NCBI RefSeq assembly: GCF_024362785.1
Contig: NZ_CP093301.1
Coordinates: 3,720,001 to 3,784,000 of the forward strand
DNA length: 64,000 bases
Source: Evansella sp. LMS18
Lineage (GTDB): Bacteria; Bacillota; Bacilli; Bacillales; Salisediminibacteriaceae
Direction: 5' to 3'
The position numbers and the translations under genes are program-made. The notes under the pieces are model-generated. The model made no database searches. It had not been told where the DNA came from and saw only the letters and a program-made list of their open reading frames with translations. Numbering within the stretch: position 1 is the first letter of the stretch; the number at the start of each line of letters is the position of its first letter. This document shows positions 26,595 to 36,402 of the stretch, piece by piece.

Positions 26595-27680
26595 TTAAAT
26601 TTCCCCGTCATGGGCCCAATTTCCTTTTCTTTTTAAATTTTTGCTGTACTGCTGATGTAATTCTTCCAGCGTATCGTGGATGGAAAGCAGTTCATAGAAT
26701 ATGACCGTTTTGGCATGGAAGTGATGGAAATATTCCCCGCTTTTTTTCTGCCCTGCAGTAAAGTCATATTTCAAATATTGATCGACCTCATTAATAGTAT
26801 GATAGTAGCTATCTGAAAAGTCCTCTTCCAGGTTTCTGAAATAGTAAGCCATAAAATCGGCTGTATTAATTAATAGCTCCTTTTCGTAATCGTTAAAACC
26901 AGCTTTAGGGTCAACATGTACATACTGGAGATTCCCAAGATGGAGAACAGCTCTCTGCAGAATATGGAGCTGTTTTTCCAGGCCTGAGAGATTCCTGTAA
27001 TCACTGTAACGGAAACGGTGGTACTTCCATTCTTTTTTCTGAAAAATAATTAGTTCCTCTGTTCTGTCAATATTCTTCCTTAATTTGCTGTAGTCTTTCT
27101 TTTGTGGTTCGCTGTGCTGAATATGTTCTTCGTCAGTAAAGCGAGTCACTGTTTTTTTAAGCAAATCGGCAAGCTCCTGTTTATGGATCTTTATCCTTTC
27201 TGAGACAGTCCCAGTATAATCGGGAGGCAGAAGCAGAAGATTTATCACCGTGGATACTGTAAGACCGATTGTTGTTGTTCCAAGCCTCGTGAGAAAGGCA
27301 AGAAAAAAGTGGTCATGTACGTCTGGTATCATCGCAACTGAAGTGAGTGCAGCTACGAGTGTCCCTTGTTCCAGACGAAGTTTCTGGCAAATATAGATAG
27401 TAAGTGTTGCCGCCAGGGCAAATGTCAGCGGCGAAGGACCGAGCACTGACACAAAAAAGACGGCCAGGGCTGCCCCAATCGCTGAGGCAGGAAAACGGAC
27501 AAGTCCCTTTTTTATAGAATCGGAAGCGGTGGGCTCGAGTGTAACGATTGCTGTAATAACCGCAAATACAGCTGGAAACCCAAGTGCATTGCAAACAGCG
27601 GCAGTGAGGAAAACCGCAACTCCGGTTTTCAGCACCCGGTGCCCAATCCATTTGTTCGTAAAATTCTTAAGGAAGAGCAT
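26595..27680 (-). CDS. aromatic acid exporter family protein (ArAE_1/DUF939-like)
   Basis: 361 residues. The N-terminal half holds about five or six membrane segments with the PTASDSIKKGLVRFPASAIGAALA region typical of ArAE_1. The C-terminal half (about 165-350) is a charged, helical cytoplasmic domain, as in Bacillus YqjA-like members. Related exporters remove aromatic carboxylic acids; the actual substrate is unknown. AGGTGAT precedes the ATG. It is divergent from addB. Confidence 0.87.
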   Translation of the reverse strand: MLFLKNFTNKWIGHRVLKTGVAVFLTAAVCNALGFPAVFAVITAIVTLEPTASDSIKKGLVRFPASAIGAALAVFFVSVLGPSPLTFALAATLTIYICQKLRLEQGTLVAALTSVAMIPDVHDHFFLAFLTRLGTTTIGLTVSTVINLLLLPPDYTGTVSERIKIHKQELADLLKKTVTRFTDEEHIQHSEPQKKDYSKLRKNIDRTEELIIFQKKEWKYHRFRYSDYRNLSGLEKQLHILQRAVLHLGNLQYVHVDPKAGFNDYEKELLINTADFMAYYFRNLEEDFSDSYYHTINEVDQYLKYDFTAGQKKSGEYFHHFHAKTVIFYELLSIHDTLEELHQQYSKNLKRKGNWAHDGEI

Positions 27681-27983
27681 TAATTATCACCTGGTTCCAT
27701 ATTACTTCTTCAGTAGTTTAGTCAGTGTATTTATTGGAAAGTCATATTGGATTGTCAACCCATTGTTCTTTTAATATGAAGCTATTTTCTACTAAGAGTA
27801 TACCATTCTCTTAAACTACATCTCTAAAGTAAAATAAGTTATAATAGGAACTGGAAACATTTGTTCTCTTATTTCTCTGTAAACTTATTTATTCAGCACA
27901 ATTTTTACTTTAAAATAGAATACAGACATACAACCAGGAGGCCGCTGGACGTACCGGCCAAGTTGACGGAAGAGGTGATCAAT
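27681..27983. other. intergenic region upstream of addB
   Basis: About 300 bases between divergent genes. A TATAAT sequence at 27840-27845 on the plus strand is a possible -10 box for the addB operon, but no convincing -35 was seen at the right distance. No gene or repeat was recognised. Confidence 0.4.
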
Positions 27984-30900
27984 ATGTCAGTGACGTTATA
28001 TCTGGGCCGAGCGGGCACTGGGAAAACAACAGCGATTATTAATGAAATCTGTGAAAAATCAATCTCGGAGCCAACAGGCAGGCCAATTATATATCTCGTG
28101 CCTGAACAAATGACTTTCCAGTCTGAAATGGCACTTGTCAATACGAAGCAAAAAGGGATGACAAGGGCACAGGTTCTTAGTTTTTCCCGGCTTGCGCTGA
28201 GAGTCCTGCAGGAAACAGGCGGTATATCCCGTTATTTCATAGAGCGGACAGGAATACATATGCTGCTGCGGAAAATTATCGAAAGAAAAAAAGATAGCTT
28301 CAGGGTGTTCTCAAAAGCTACTGATACGAACGGTTTTATCGATCAGCTGGAACAAATGCTTTCCGAGCTGAAAAAGTACGACATTTCCCTGGAAACACTG
28401 AACGAAAATTACGAGCATTTGAAAAGCAAAGAAAACAAACGCCCCCAGGAATTTGTCCTGGAAGAAAAACTTCACGATATGCATATTATTTTCAGTATGC
28501 TTGAACAGGAACTGGCCGGCAAATATCTTGGTTCAGAGGACTATTTAAGCCTCCTGGCTGAACAAATCCATAAATCGGAATACATTCGCGAAGCGGAAAT
28601 TTATATAGACGGTTTCCATAGTTTCACACCTCTGGAGCTGAAGGTTTTTGAACAGCTTATTATCCATAGCAGGGGAGTGGTCACCGCCCTTACGCTGGAT
28701 AGGAATTATGAGTCCGGAGAGATACTGAACGAGCTTGATTTATTTTTCGAAACAGCAGGAACCTGCCAGGTGATCAAACAAATCTGTAAAGTGAATGACA
28801 CTGAGATCACCGAGCCAGTAATGTTTTTCGAAACAAAACGATTTAAAACCCCGGCGCTCGCCCATCTGGAAAAATATAATGAGGTCCGTCCTCCTGTACA
28901 AAGAGAAGACAGTGAAGGAATCCATTTAATTGCCGCAGTAAATCAGCGTAGCGAGGTTGAGGGGGTTGCCAGGGAGATTCTCCAGCTCGTCAGGGATAGA
29001 TCATACCGTTACAATGACATCGTTATCCTCCTCAGGAATATGACCGACTACATGGACCTACTGGAAACCATATTCGAAGACTATGAGATACCTTTGTTCA
29101 TGGATAAAAAAAGATCGATGCTCAATCATCCGGTCATTGAATTTATTCGTTCCTCGCTTGATATCATTCATGGGCACTGGCGTTATGAAGCGGTCTTTCG
29201 CTGCCTGAAAACAGACCTTCTTTATTCTTCCGAAGAAGACACTTCCAGTATGAGAGAGAGGGTTGACCAGCTTGAAAATTATGTCCTTTCCTATGGCATC
29301 CAGGGTTCGCGCTGGTACGGCAAGGAGCCATGGACATACAGAAGGATACGGACGACCGCAGAGGACGACAGGGGTAAAACAGAGGCGGAGAATGCATTCG
29401 AACAGGAGATAAATCTGCTGAGAGAACAGCTTACGGCTCCGCTTATCGTCCTGGAAAAAAGGATGAAACGGGCGAAATCAATTCAGGAAAGATGCGAAGT
29501 GCTGTACAAATTTCTGGACGAAAATAACATTCCTGAAAAACTGGAGCGGATGAGGGATAACGCCACCGAATCGAACGATCTGCAGAGTGCGCGGGAGCAT
29601 GACCAAGTCTGGTCTGCTGTCATCGATCTTCTTGATCAGATGGTGGAAATGGCCGGGGAGGAAAAAGTCTCCTTCGATTTATTCCGGAATATGCTTGATA
29701 CTGGCCTTGAAAGTATGGAGTTCTCCATAATCCCTCCTGCTATCGACCAGGTGATCGTGGCGGATATGTCACGTTCCCGTGTTTCCAATGTCCGTTGTGC
29801 GTTTATTATGGGTGTGAACGAAGGCGTCATTCCGGCGAAACCTGAAGAAGGAGGAATAATTGCTGAAGACGAGCGGGAATTTCTCCAGAGCGAAGGGATG
29901 AACCTTGCTCCAGGCAGTACAAGCCAGCTTCTGAACGAATCATTTTTAATTTATCTGGCCCAGTCCACGCCATCGGAATGTCTGTACTTTACCTATCCTC
30001 TTGCAGATACAGAGGGGAAGAGCATGCAGCCTTCCATTATCTTAAGAAGGCTCACAGATACTTTCCCGAAACTGGAGGAAAAGCTGTGGCTTCATGAACC
30101 TACGGATATGACAGAAGAGGAGCAGCTTCATTTTATCAGCAGTCCGGTGCGGACGTTATCCTATTTAAGCTATCAGCTGCAATCATGGAAAAAAGGCTAC
30201 CCTGTACCTGAATTCTGGTGGGATGTGTATAACTGGTATGCCGAAAAGAATGAATGGGAAAGACCGTTAAACCAGGTGATTGAAAGCCTTTATTATAAAA
30301 ATGAAGCGAAACAGCTGCCAAAAGAGACAAGCCAGGAACTATATGGAACCCATATCCTTACGAGTGTTTCAAGGATGGAACAGCATCAGCAATGCCCTTA
30401 CGCCCAGTTTGTTAATTACGGCCTGAAGCTGAGAGACAGAGAAACATACAAACTGGAGGCCCCTGATGTTGGTACGCTGTTCCACGCGGCTTTAAAAGAA
30501 ATGGCAGACTTTCTCAGAAAACAGGGACGGGATTTTTCCAATCTGACGAAAGGCGAGTCCAAAAAGCTTGCTAAACGAATCGTCGCTGAGCTCGCTCCGA
30601 AAATACAGCGGGAGATTCTGCTCAGTTCCAACAAGTACAACTATATTAAACAGAAACTTGAGGAAGTTGTGGCGAGAGCTTCAGCAGTTCTTGCGGAGCA
30701 ATCCAGAGCCTCCGGATTTTCACCGGTAGGCCTTGAAGTAGCATTCGGTCCTGGCCAGGAGCTGCCGCCATTAACGTTTAACTTAGGGAATGGCTGTACG
30801 ATGGAACTGGTAGGAAGGATCGACCGAGTTGATAAAACCGAGGACAGCTCCAAGGGCCTCCTTCTCAGAGTGATAGATTATAAATCCAGTAAAAAAGATA

Positions 30901-31502
30901 TCCGGCTTATGGATGTTTATTACGGACTTGCGTTACAAATGCTTATCTATCTTGATGTGATTGTCAGCTTTTCGGAACAATGGCTTGGCGCTGAAGCAAG
31001 TCCTGCGGGTGTGCTTTATTTCCATGTGCATAACCCCCTCGTTCAGTCGAACGAAACCCTGACTGCCGATCAGATTGAGGAGGCGCTGTTTAAAGAATTC
31101 AAGATGAAAGGCCTCCTGTCCGCTGACCCGGACATAGTGAGGATGATGGATTATGAGATAGGGGACAGTGGAGGAAGATCGAAAATCATCCCTGCCGGCC
31201 TGAAGAAGAACGGGGAATTTTACGCAGGTTCTTCAGTAATCTCTGAAAACGATTATTCTGCATTAAGAAATTATTTGAGAAATAAAGTTTCGGAAATAGG
31301 CAGATCAATTACTGATGGGATAATAGATATTACACCAGTAAAGGAAAAACAGAAAAATGCCTGCACATTCTGTTCATACCGTTCATTGTGCCAGTTCGAT
31401 CCGTCCATTGAAACGAATGAATTCCGCAGGCTTCCAAAGCTGGAAACAGATGAAATACTTGAAAAGATGCGAAGAGAAGGAGGGGAAAATGATGAAGGTT
31501 AG
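27984..31502 (+). CDS. addB: ATP-dependent helicase/nuclease subunit B
   Basis: 1172 residues. The helicase-like N-terminus has Walker A GRAGTGKT (8-15), and the C-terminal RecB-type nuclease domain has IDYKSS (about 962). Four cysteines, one in QQCPYAQF (about 803) and three in CTFCSYRSLC (1127, 1130, 1136), match the iron-sulfur cluster of B. subtilis AddB. AddAB unwinds and trims double-strand-break ends until it meets a Chi site, then loads RecA. The frame is open 41 codons upstream, but the ATG at 27984 with its AGAGGTGA site starts the conserved N-terminus. First gene of addB-addA-sbcD-sbcC. Confidence 0.97.
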   Translation: MSVTLYLGRAGTGKTTAIINEICEKSISEPTGRPIIYLVPEQMTFQSEMALVNTKQKGMTRAQVLSFSRLALRVLQETGGISRYFIERTGIHMLLRKIIERKKDSFRVFSKATDTNGFIDQLEQMLSELKKYDISLETLNENYEHLKSKENKRPQEFVLEEKLHDMHIIFSMLEQELAGKYLGSEDYLSLLAEQIHKSEYIREAEIYIDGFHSFTPLELKVFEQLIIHSRGVVTALTLDRNYESGEILNELDLFFETAGTCQVIKQICKVNDTEITEPVMFFETKRFKTPALAHLEKYNEVRPPVQREDSEGIHLIAAVNQRSEVEGVAREILQLVRDRSYRYNDIVILLRNMTDYMDLLETIFEDYEIPLFMDKKRSMLNHPVIEFIRSSLDIIHGHWRYEAVFRCLKTDLLYSSEEDTSSMRERVDQLENYVLSYGIQGSRWYGKEPWTYRRIRTTAEDDRGKTEAENAFEQEINLLREQLTAPLIVLEKRMKRAKSIQERCEVLYKFLDENNIPEKLERMRDNATESNDLQSAREHDQVWSAVIDLLDQMVEMAGEEKVSFDLFRNMLDTGLESMEFSIIPPAIDQVIVADMSRSRVSNVRCAFIMGVNEGVIPAKPEEGGIIAEDEREFLQSEGMNLAPGSTSQLLNESFLIYLAQSTPSECLYFTYPLADTEGKSMQPSIILRRLTDTFPKLEEKLWLHEPTDMTEEEQLHFISSPVRTLSYLSYQLQSWKKGYPVPEFWWDVYNWYAEKNEWERPLNQVIESLYYKNEAKQLPKETSQELYGTHILTSVSRMEQHQQCPYAQFVNYGLKLRDRETYKLEAPDVGTLFHAALKEMADFLRKQGRDFSNLTKGESKKLAKRIVAELAPKIQREILLSSNKYNYIKQKLEEVVARASAVLAEQSRASGFSPVGLEVAFGPGQELPPLTFNLGNGCTMELVGRIDRVDKTEDSSKGLLLRVIDYKSSKKDIRLMDVYYGLALQMLIYLDVIVSFSEQWLGAEASPAGVLYFHVHNPLVQSNETLTADQIEEALFKEFKMKGLLSADPDIVRMMDYEIGDSGGRSKIIPAGLKKNGEFYAGSSVISENDYSALRNYLRNKVSEIGRSITDGIIDITPVKEKQKNACTFCSYRSLCQFDPSIETNEFRRLPKLETDEILEKMRREGGENDEG

Positions 31503-34500
31503 TCCTAAGCCGGCAGATGTCACCTGGACAGATGACCAGTGGAAAGCGATTGATGCACGAGGGAACAACATCCTTGTAGCGGCAGCGGCAGGGAGCGGTA
31601 AAACGGCGGTACTGGTGGAAAGAATCATCCGTAAAGTCATCAGCGTGGACAATCCTGTTGACGTGGACAGGATGCTTATCGTCACGTTCACAAACGCTGC
31701 TGCTGCTGAGATGAGAAGCCGGATCGGGGAAGCTCTTGAGAAGGAACTGAAGAAAAATCCCGCTTCCCTTCACTTGAGGCGCCAGCTGTCCCTTCTTAAC
31801 AGAGCTAATATATCGACCCTTCATTCCTTCTGTATGAAGGTGATTCGCCAGCATTATTACGAAGTGGAAACAGACCCTAACTTCCGTATTGTGGATGATG
31901 CGGAAGGAGAGCTCATCAGAGAAGAAATTATTGACGAGCTATTTGAGGAAGAGTACGGAAAAGAAGACAACACCGAGTTTTATAATGTGGTAGACAGATA
32001 CAGCGGTGACCGAAGTGATGATGCACTCCGGTCACTTGTAAGGAGGCTGTATGACTTTTCCAGGTCCCACCCGGACCCTGGAGAGTGGCTTGATGAAATG
32101 GTACGGATTTATGACCTGGAAGACGCTGAAACGATAGATGACCTGCCGTGGACAAGAGAACTGCTGGAGGATGTAAAGCTTCAGCTGTCAGGGGCCCTGT
32201 CCTGGATTAATAAAGGGATCGAGCTTGCTTCTCTGGCCGATGGACCTGCTAAATATATGGAGAATCTTACAGAGGATAAGGGGTATGTGGAACAAATTGT
32301 CCACGCCGCTAAGTGGGAGGATGTCTATTATGCTTTTCAGCGAGGCGGGTTCGGGCGCCTGAAGTCCATCTCCAAAAAAGACGAAGTAGATGAAGTGTTA
32401 AAGGATAGAGTGAAAGGGCTCAGAGACCAGGCGAAAAAACAGGTGGAGGCAGTAAAACAGGATTTATTCCTTAAATCACCGGATACGATGGTGGACGAGC
32501 TTAAAGGGATGGCGCCGTCTGTTGCCACACTCGTGAGGCTCGTAAAAGAGTTTGGCAGAAGATATGGATCAGCTAAAAAAGAAAAAGCGCTGCTGGATTT
32601 CAATGACCTTGAACATCTCTGTCTTGAAGTACTTGGGAAAAAAGCGCCTGAAAAAGGGACATGGCAGCCTACGAGGACAGCTGTGGAATTTCAGGAACAT
32701 TTTGAAGAAGTGCTCACAGACGAATACCAGGATACAAACTTTGTGCAGGAAACCATTCTCTCTTTGCTGTCCACCGGCAAAAACCGGTTTATGGTAGGAG
32801 ATGTAAAGCAGAGTATATATCGTTTCCGCCTTGCGGAGCCTTCTTTGTTTTTAAATAAATATAAGATGTATCAAAAAGAAGGGGAAAGCGACGGCTGGAG
32901 GATTGATCTTGCGAAAAACTTCCGGAGCCGCTGCGAAATCCTTGATGCGACAAACTATGTATTCCGCCAGATAATGGACGAGGCTGTAGGTGAGATTTCC
33001 TATGTCGAAGATGCGGAGCTCCGGCACGGGAACATGGATTATCCGGATCAGGAGGGTCTGGAAACGGAACTCTCGATTATTAACAAAGGAACTCCTCTCA
33101 AAGTGAAAGAACCAGGGGATGAACAGGTGGAACTGGAGGAGGACCTGGAGACCTCCCAGATGGAAACGCGTTTTATTATTGAAAAAATAAAGCAGCTAAT
33201 CCAGTCCCAGTACCCGGTATATGATAAAAATCTGAAGCGGACACGACCTGTGACATACAGGGACATTGTAATATTAATGAGATCCATGCCCTGGGCGGCA
33301 ACGATGATGGATGAATGTAAAAAAGAAGGCATACCTGTGTACGCTGATTTATCCACCGGTTATTTTGAAGCTGTGGAAGTACAGGTGATGATGTCCCTTC
33401 TGAAAGTAATCGATAATCCGTACCAGGACATCCCTCTCGCTTCTGTCCTCAGGTCTCCTATGTATAATTTTGATGACAGGGAACTTGCCCATATCAGGAT
33501 TATGGAAAAGGGTAAGTCTTATTATGAAGCACTGAAGACAACTGCTTCCGAATCTCCAGATTTGAACATAAGGGACAAAGCGTCTCATTTTCTGGACAGG
33601 CTCGAGAGCTGGCGGACAAAGGCGAGATCCGGCGCACTCTCTGATTTAATCTGGGAGCTTTACAGGGAAACAGGCTATTTCAGCTATGTCGGCGGAATGC
33701 CCGGTGGAAAACAGCGCCAGGCGAATCTGCGGGCTCTCTATGACAGAGCGAGAGCTTACGAGTCCACATCTTTCAGAGGACTGTTCCGCTTTCTGAGATT
33801 TATTGAACGGATGCAGGACAGGGGCGACGACCTGGGAGCAGCCAGAGCCCTTGGAGAGCAGGAAGATGTGGTCAGGATCATGACCATCCATAAAAGTAAA
33901 GGGCTGGAGTTTCCCGTTGTTTTTGTTGCAGGGATGAATAAAAAGTTTAACATGAGAGATTTGCATTCCTCTTATCTTCTCCATAAAGATTTAGGCTTCG
34001 GGTCAAAATTTATTGATCCTGAACTGAGGGTAGCTTATCCAACCCTCCCGCAGCTGGCAATTAAAAAAAGGATGCATCTGGAAAGCCTTGCTGAGGAAAT
34101 GCGTGTGTTGTATGTAGCTTTAACCAGGGCAAAGGAAAAACTTTACCTTGTAGGAACGGTTAACGAAGCGGAAAAGTCCCTGGAGAAATGGAAAGAGTTT
34201 CTCCCTGAACCGGAATGGCTGCTGCCAGCTGTCGACAGGCAGAAAGGCAGCTCATACCTGGACTGGGTAGGCCCTGCCGTATTAAGGCACCGCTCGGCCC
34301 GGGAGATATATGCTGGAGAAGACGGGGAACTGGCTGCTTCAGGCTCAGACGTATACAACGACGTTTCAAAGTGGGCGGTGCAGATCATTGAACAGGAAGA
34401 TTTCCAGAAGACAGGGGAAGAAATGCCAGATGATGAAAGCAGCATGGAATGGTACCTGAGAAAACAGATGCCTGTCCCTGATGAATCGGAAAAAAGGGAA

Positions 34501-35232
34501 CTTGTTGATAAACGCCTGCAATGGCAATATAGCTACCTGGATTCTTCCGTTCACCGCTCGAAACAGACGGTGAGTGAGGTGAAGCGGGAAAGAGCGGATG
34601 AGTACACAGATACTGCGCTTGTAAAAGGATTCAAATCGGAATATGCGGAACGTCCGAAGTTCCTTCAAAAGAAGACACTTAGTCCTGCAGAAAAAGGAAC
34701 TGTGATGCATGCGGTTATGCAGCATATTTCCCTCGCCAGCCAGCCGGCAAAGGAAGATGTGGAAAAAAAGGTTTTCATGATGGTGGAAAATGAACTGCTG
34801 ACTAAGGAGCAGGCAGAGTCTGTTGATAGTGAAAAAATCAGCTATTTCTTTACTACTGACCTGGGACAACAGCTGCTCCAGGCTGAATGGGTGAAAAGAG
34901 AAATTCCGTTTAATCTTGGGATGCCTGCTTCACAAGTTTATTCCGGATGGGATCAAAAGCATGAGGATAACATACTGATTCAGGGGATTGTTGACTGTGT
35001 TTTTCGTGACAAAGATGGAAAGCTCGTACTGATAGATTACAAAACTGACAAAATTGAAGGCCGGTTTAATGGAGGCTTTGAAGAAGCACTTCCATTATTA
35101 AAAGAACGCTACGCAGTACAGGTAAAGCTCTATACAGAAGCACTTGAACAAATCTGGGGTGAACAGGTAAGCCAGGTTTGCCTCTATTTTTTTGACAGCG
35201 GAAAAGCGATATCTATGAAAAAAGGGGAGTAA
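31489..35232 (+). CDS. addA: ATP-dependent helicase/nuclease subunit A
   Basis: 1247 residues. A UvrD/Rep-type 3'-5' helicase with Walker A AAAGSGKT (about 31-38), DEYQDT (motif II), VGDVKQSIYRFR (motif III) and IHKSKGLEFPVV (motif V), followed by a RecB-type nuclease domain with GIVDCVF and LIDYKTDK (about 1166-1187). Two adjacent ATGs (31489, 31492) follow AAGGAGG at spacings of 5 and 8; either may be used. The start overlaps the end of addB by 14 bases. The upstream in-frame extension lies inside addB and is not counted. Confidence 0.97.
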   Translation: MMKVSPKPADVTWTDDQWKAIDARGNNILVAAAAGSGKTAVLVERIIRKVISVDNPVDVDRMLIVTFTNAAAAEMRSRIGEALEKELKKNPASLHLRRQLSLLNRANISTLHSFCMKVIRQHYYEVETDPNFRIVDDAEGELIREEIIDELFEEEYGKEDNTEFYNVVDRYSGDRSDDALRSLVRRLYDFSRSHPDPGEWLDEMVRIYDLEDAETIDDLPWTRELLEDVKLQLSGALSWINKGIELASLADGPAKYMENLTEDKGYVEQIVHAAKWEDVYYAFQRGGFGRLKSISKKDEVDEVLKDRVKGLRDQAKKQVEAVKQDLFLKSPDTMVDELKGMAPSVATLVRLVKEFGRRYGSAKKEKALLDFNDLEHLCLEVLGKKAPEKGTWQPTRTAVEFQEHFEEVLTDEYQDTNFVQETILSLLSTGKNRFMVGDVKQSIYRFRLAEPSLFLNKYKMYQKEGESDGWRIDLAKNFRSRCEILDATNYVFRQIMDEAVGEISYVEDAELRHGNMDYPDQEGLETELSIINKGTPLKVKEPGDEQVELEEDLETSQMETRFIIEKIKQLIQSQYPVYDKNLKRTRPVTYRDIVILMRSMPWAATMMDECKKEGIPVYADLSTGYFEAVEVQVMMSLLKVIDNPYQDIPLASVLRSPMYNFDDRELAHIRIMEKGKSYYEALKTTASESPDLNIRDKASHFLDRLESWRTKARSGALSDLIWELYRETGYFSYVGGMPGGKQRQANLRALYDRARAYESTSFRGLFRFLRFIERMQDRGDDLGAARALGEQEDVVRIMTIHKSKGLEFPVVFVAGMNKKFNMRDLHSSYLLHKDLGFGSKFIDPELRVAYPTLPQLAIKKRMHLESLAEEMRVLYVALTRAKEKLYLVGTVNEAEKSLEKWKEFLPEPEWLLPAVDRQKGSSYLDWVGPAVLRHRSAREIYAGEDGELAASGSDVYNDVSKWAVQIIEQEDFQKTGEEMPDDESSMEWYLRKQMPVPDESEKRELVDKRLQWQYSYLDSSVHRSKQTVSEVKRERADEYTDTALVKGFKSEYAERPKFLQKKTLSPAEKGTVMHAVMQHISLASQPAKEDVEKKVFMMVENELLTKEQAESVDSEKISYFFTTDLGQQLLQAEWVKREIPFNLGMPASQVYSGWDQKHEDNILIQGIVDCVFRDKDGKLVLIDYKTDKIEGRFNGGFEEALPLLKERYAVQVKLYTEALEQIWGEQVSQVCLYFFDSGKAISMKKGE

Positions 35233-35235
35233 GTA

Positions 35236-36402
35236 ATGAGATTGCTGCATACAGCCGACTGGCATCTCGGCAGGACACTGGAAGGAAGAGACCGGCACCC
35301 TGAGCATGAAGCATTTCTGGAAGAGCTTCAGCAGATCGTGAAAGATGAAAATATAGACGCCGTCCTTTTGGCAGGAGATGTTTTTGATTCTGTTAACCCT
35401 CCAGCCAAATCGGAGGAATTGTTTTATGAATCCATGGCCCGTCTTACTGCAGGAGGTGATATTCCGGTTGCAGTAATAGCGGGAAATCACGATCACCCTG
35501 ACAGGCTTGGGGCTGCACGTTCGCTCATCAAAAAACAGAATATCTCTGTGCTTGGTTATCCTTCCGAAGAAAAAATGAGGATTTATGTACCGAGGCAGGA
35601 CCAGTTTCTTAATATCGCTGCCCTTCCGTACCCTTCAGAATCAAGGCTCAAGGAAAGCTTCGTGGAGGAAGGGGATGAAGAGGGGCTGAGAGATGCATAT
35701 GACGTGCGGATCCAAAAGATTTTTGAGGAGCTTACGAAAGACTTTACAGATAAAGAAGTAAACGTGGCAATGAGCCATCTTTTTGTTGCCGGAGGAAGCA
35801 GCACGGAATCAGAACGGCCCATTGAAGTAGGCGGCGCCTATACAATAAGAGGGGTCAGCCTGCCGGGAAATGTTCAGTATACAGCGCTTGGCCACCTGCA
35901 TCGTCCGCAGAATATAAAACACTCTAAAAAGCCTGCCAGGTACTCCGGCTCTCCCCTTGCCCTTAGTTTTTCAGAAGCAGGCTATGCCAAATCTGTTACT
36001 GTGGTGGACGTCAATCCTGGTGAGGAAGCTGTGACAGAAGAAATATTTTTAAGCGCTGGGAAACCTCTTGTAAGGTGGAGAGCAACCGAAGGGCTAAAAG
36101 AGGTTCTCACATGGATGGAAGAGAAAAGAGACGCTGATGCATGGATTGAGCTGGAAGTCCATATGGACAAGTCTCCTTCTATGGAAATGATTCACCAGAT
36201 GAAAAAAGATTATCCTGGTCTGCTGACAATCCGGCCTGTCTTTCCGGAAGAGCAGGAAAAAGCGGAGGAAGGCAGAACAAAGCAGCTTCCTGTGGATGAG
36301 ATGTTCCGAAGGTTTTATTCCAGGCAGACCGGGGGAGCAATACCTGATGAAAAACTAACCGCGTTATTTTTAGAGCTCGTCAATGAGGAGGAGACAGAAT
36401 GA
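35236..36402 (+). CDS. sbcD: exonuclease SbcD, nuclease subunit
   Basis: 388 residues, the Mre11-type metallophosphoesterase of SbcCD. The metal-binding motifs are DWHLG (9-13), AGDVFDS, GNHDH, and ALGHLHRPQ. With SbcC it opens hairpins and trims protein-blocked DNA ends. It starts 3 bases after the addA stop and overlaps sbcC by 4 bases (ATGA). Confidence 0.97.
   Translation: MRLLHTADWHLGRTLEGRDRHPEHEAFLEELQQIVKDENIDAVLLAGDVFDSVNPPAKSEELFYESMARLTAGGDIPVAVIAGNHDHPDRLGAARSLIKKQNISVLGYPSEEKMRIYVPRQDQFLNIAALPYPSESRLKESFVEEGDEEGLRDAYDVRIQKIFEELTKDFTDKEVNVAMSHLFVAGGSSTESERPIEVGGAYTIRGVSLPGNVQYTALGHLHRPQNIKHSKKPARYSGSPLALSFSEAGYAKSVTVVDVNPGEEAVTEEIFLSAGKPLVRWRATEGLKEVLTWMEEKRDADAWIELEVHMDKSPSMEMIHQMKKDYPGLLTIRPVFPEEQEKAEEGRTKQLPVDEMFRRFYSRQTGGAIPDEKLTALFLELVNEEETE

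Noticed and set aside
27861-27983. 41-codon N-terminal extension of addB
   Set aside because: No ribosome binding site and no family resemblance; the conserved N-terminus begins at 27984.
31357-31488. 44-codon N-terminal extension of addA
   Set aside because: It overlaps addB coding sequence, has no ribosome binding site, and AAGGAGG lies just before the ATG at 31489/31492.
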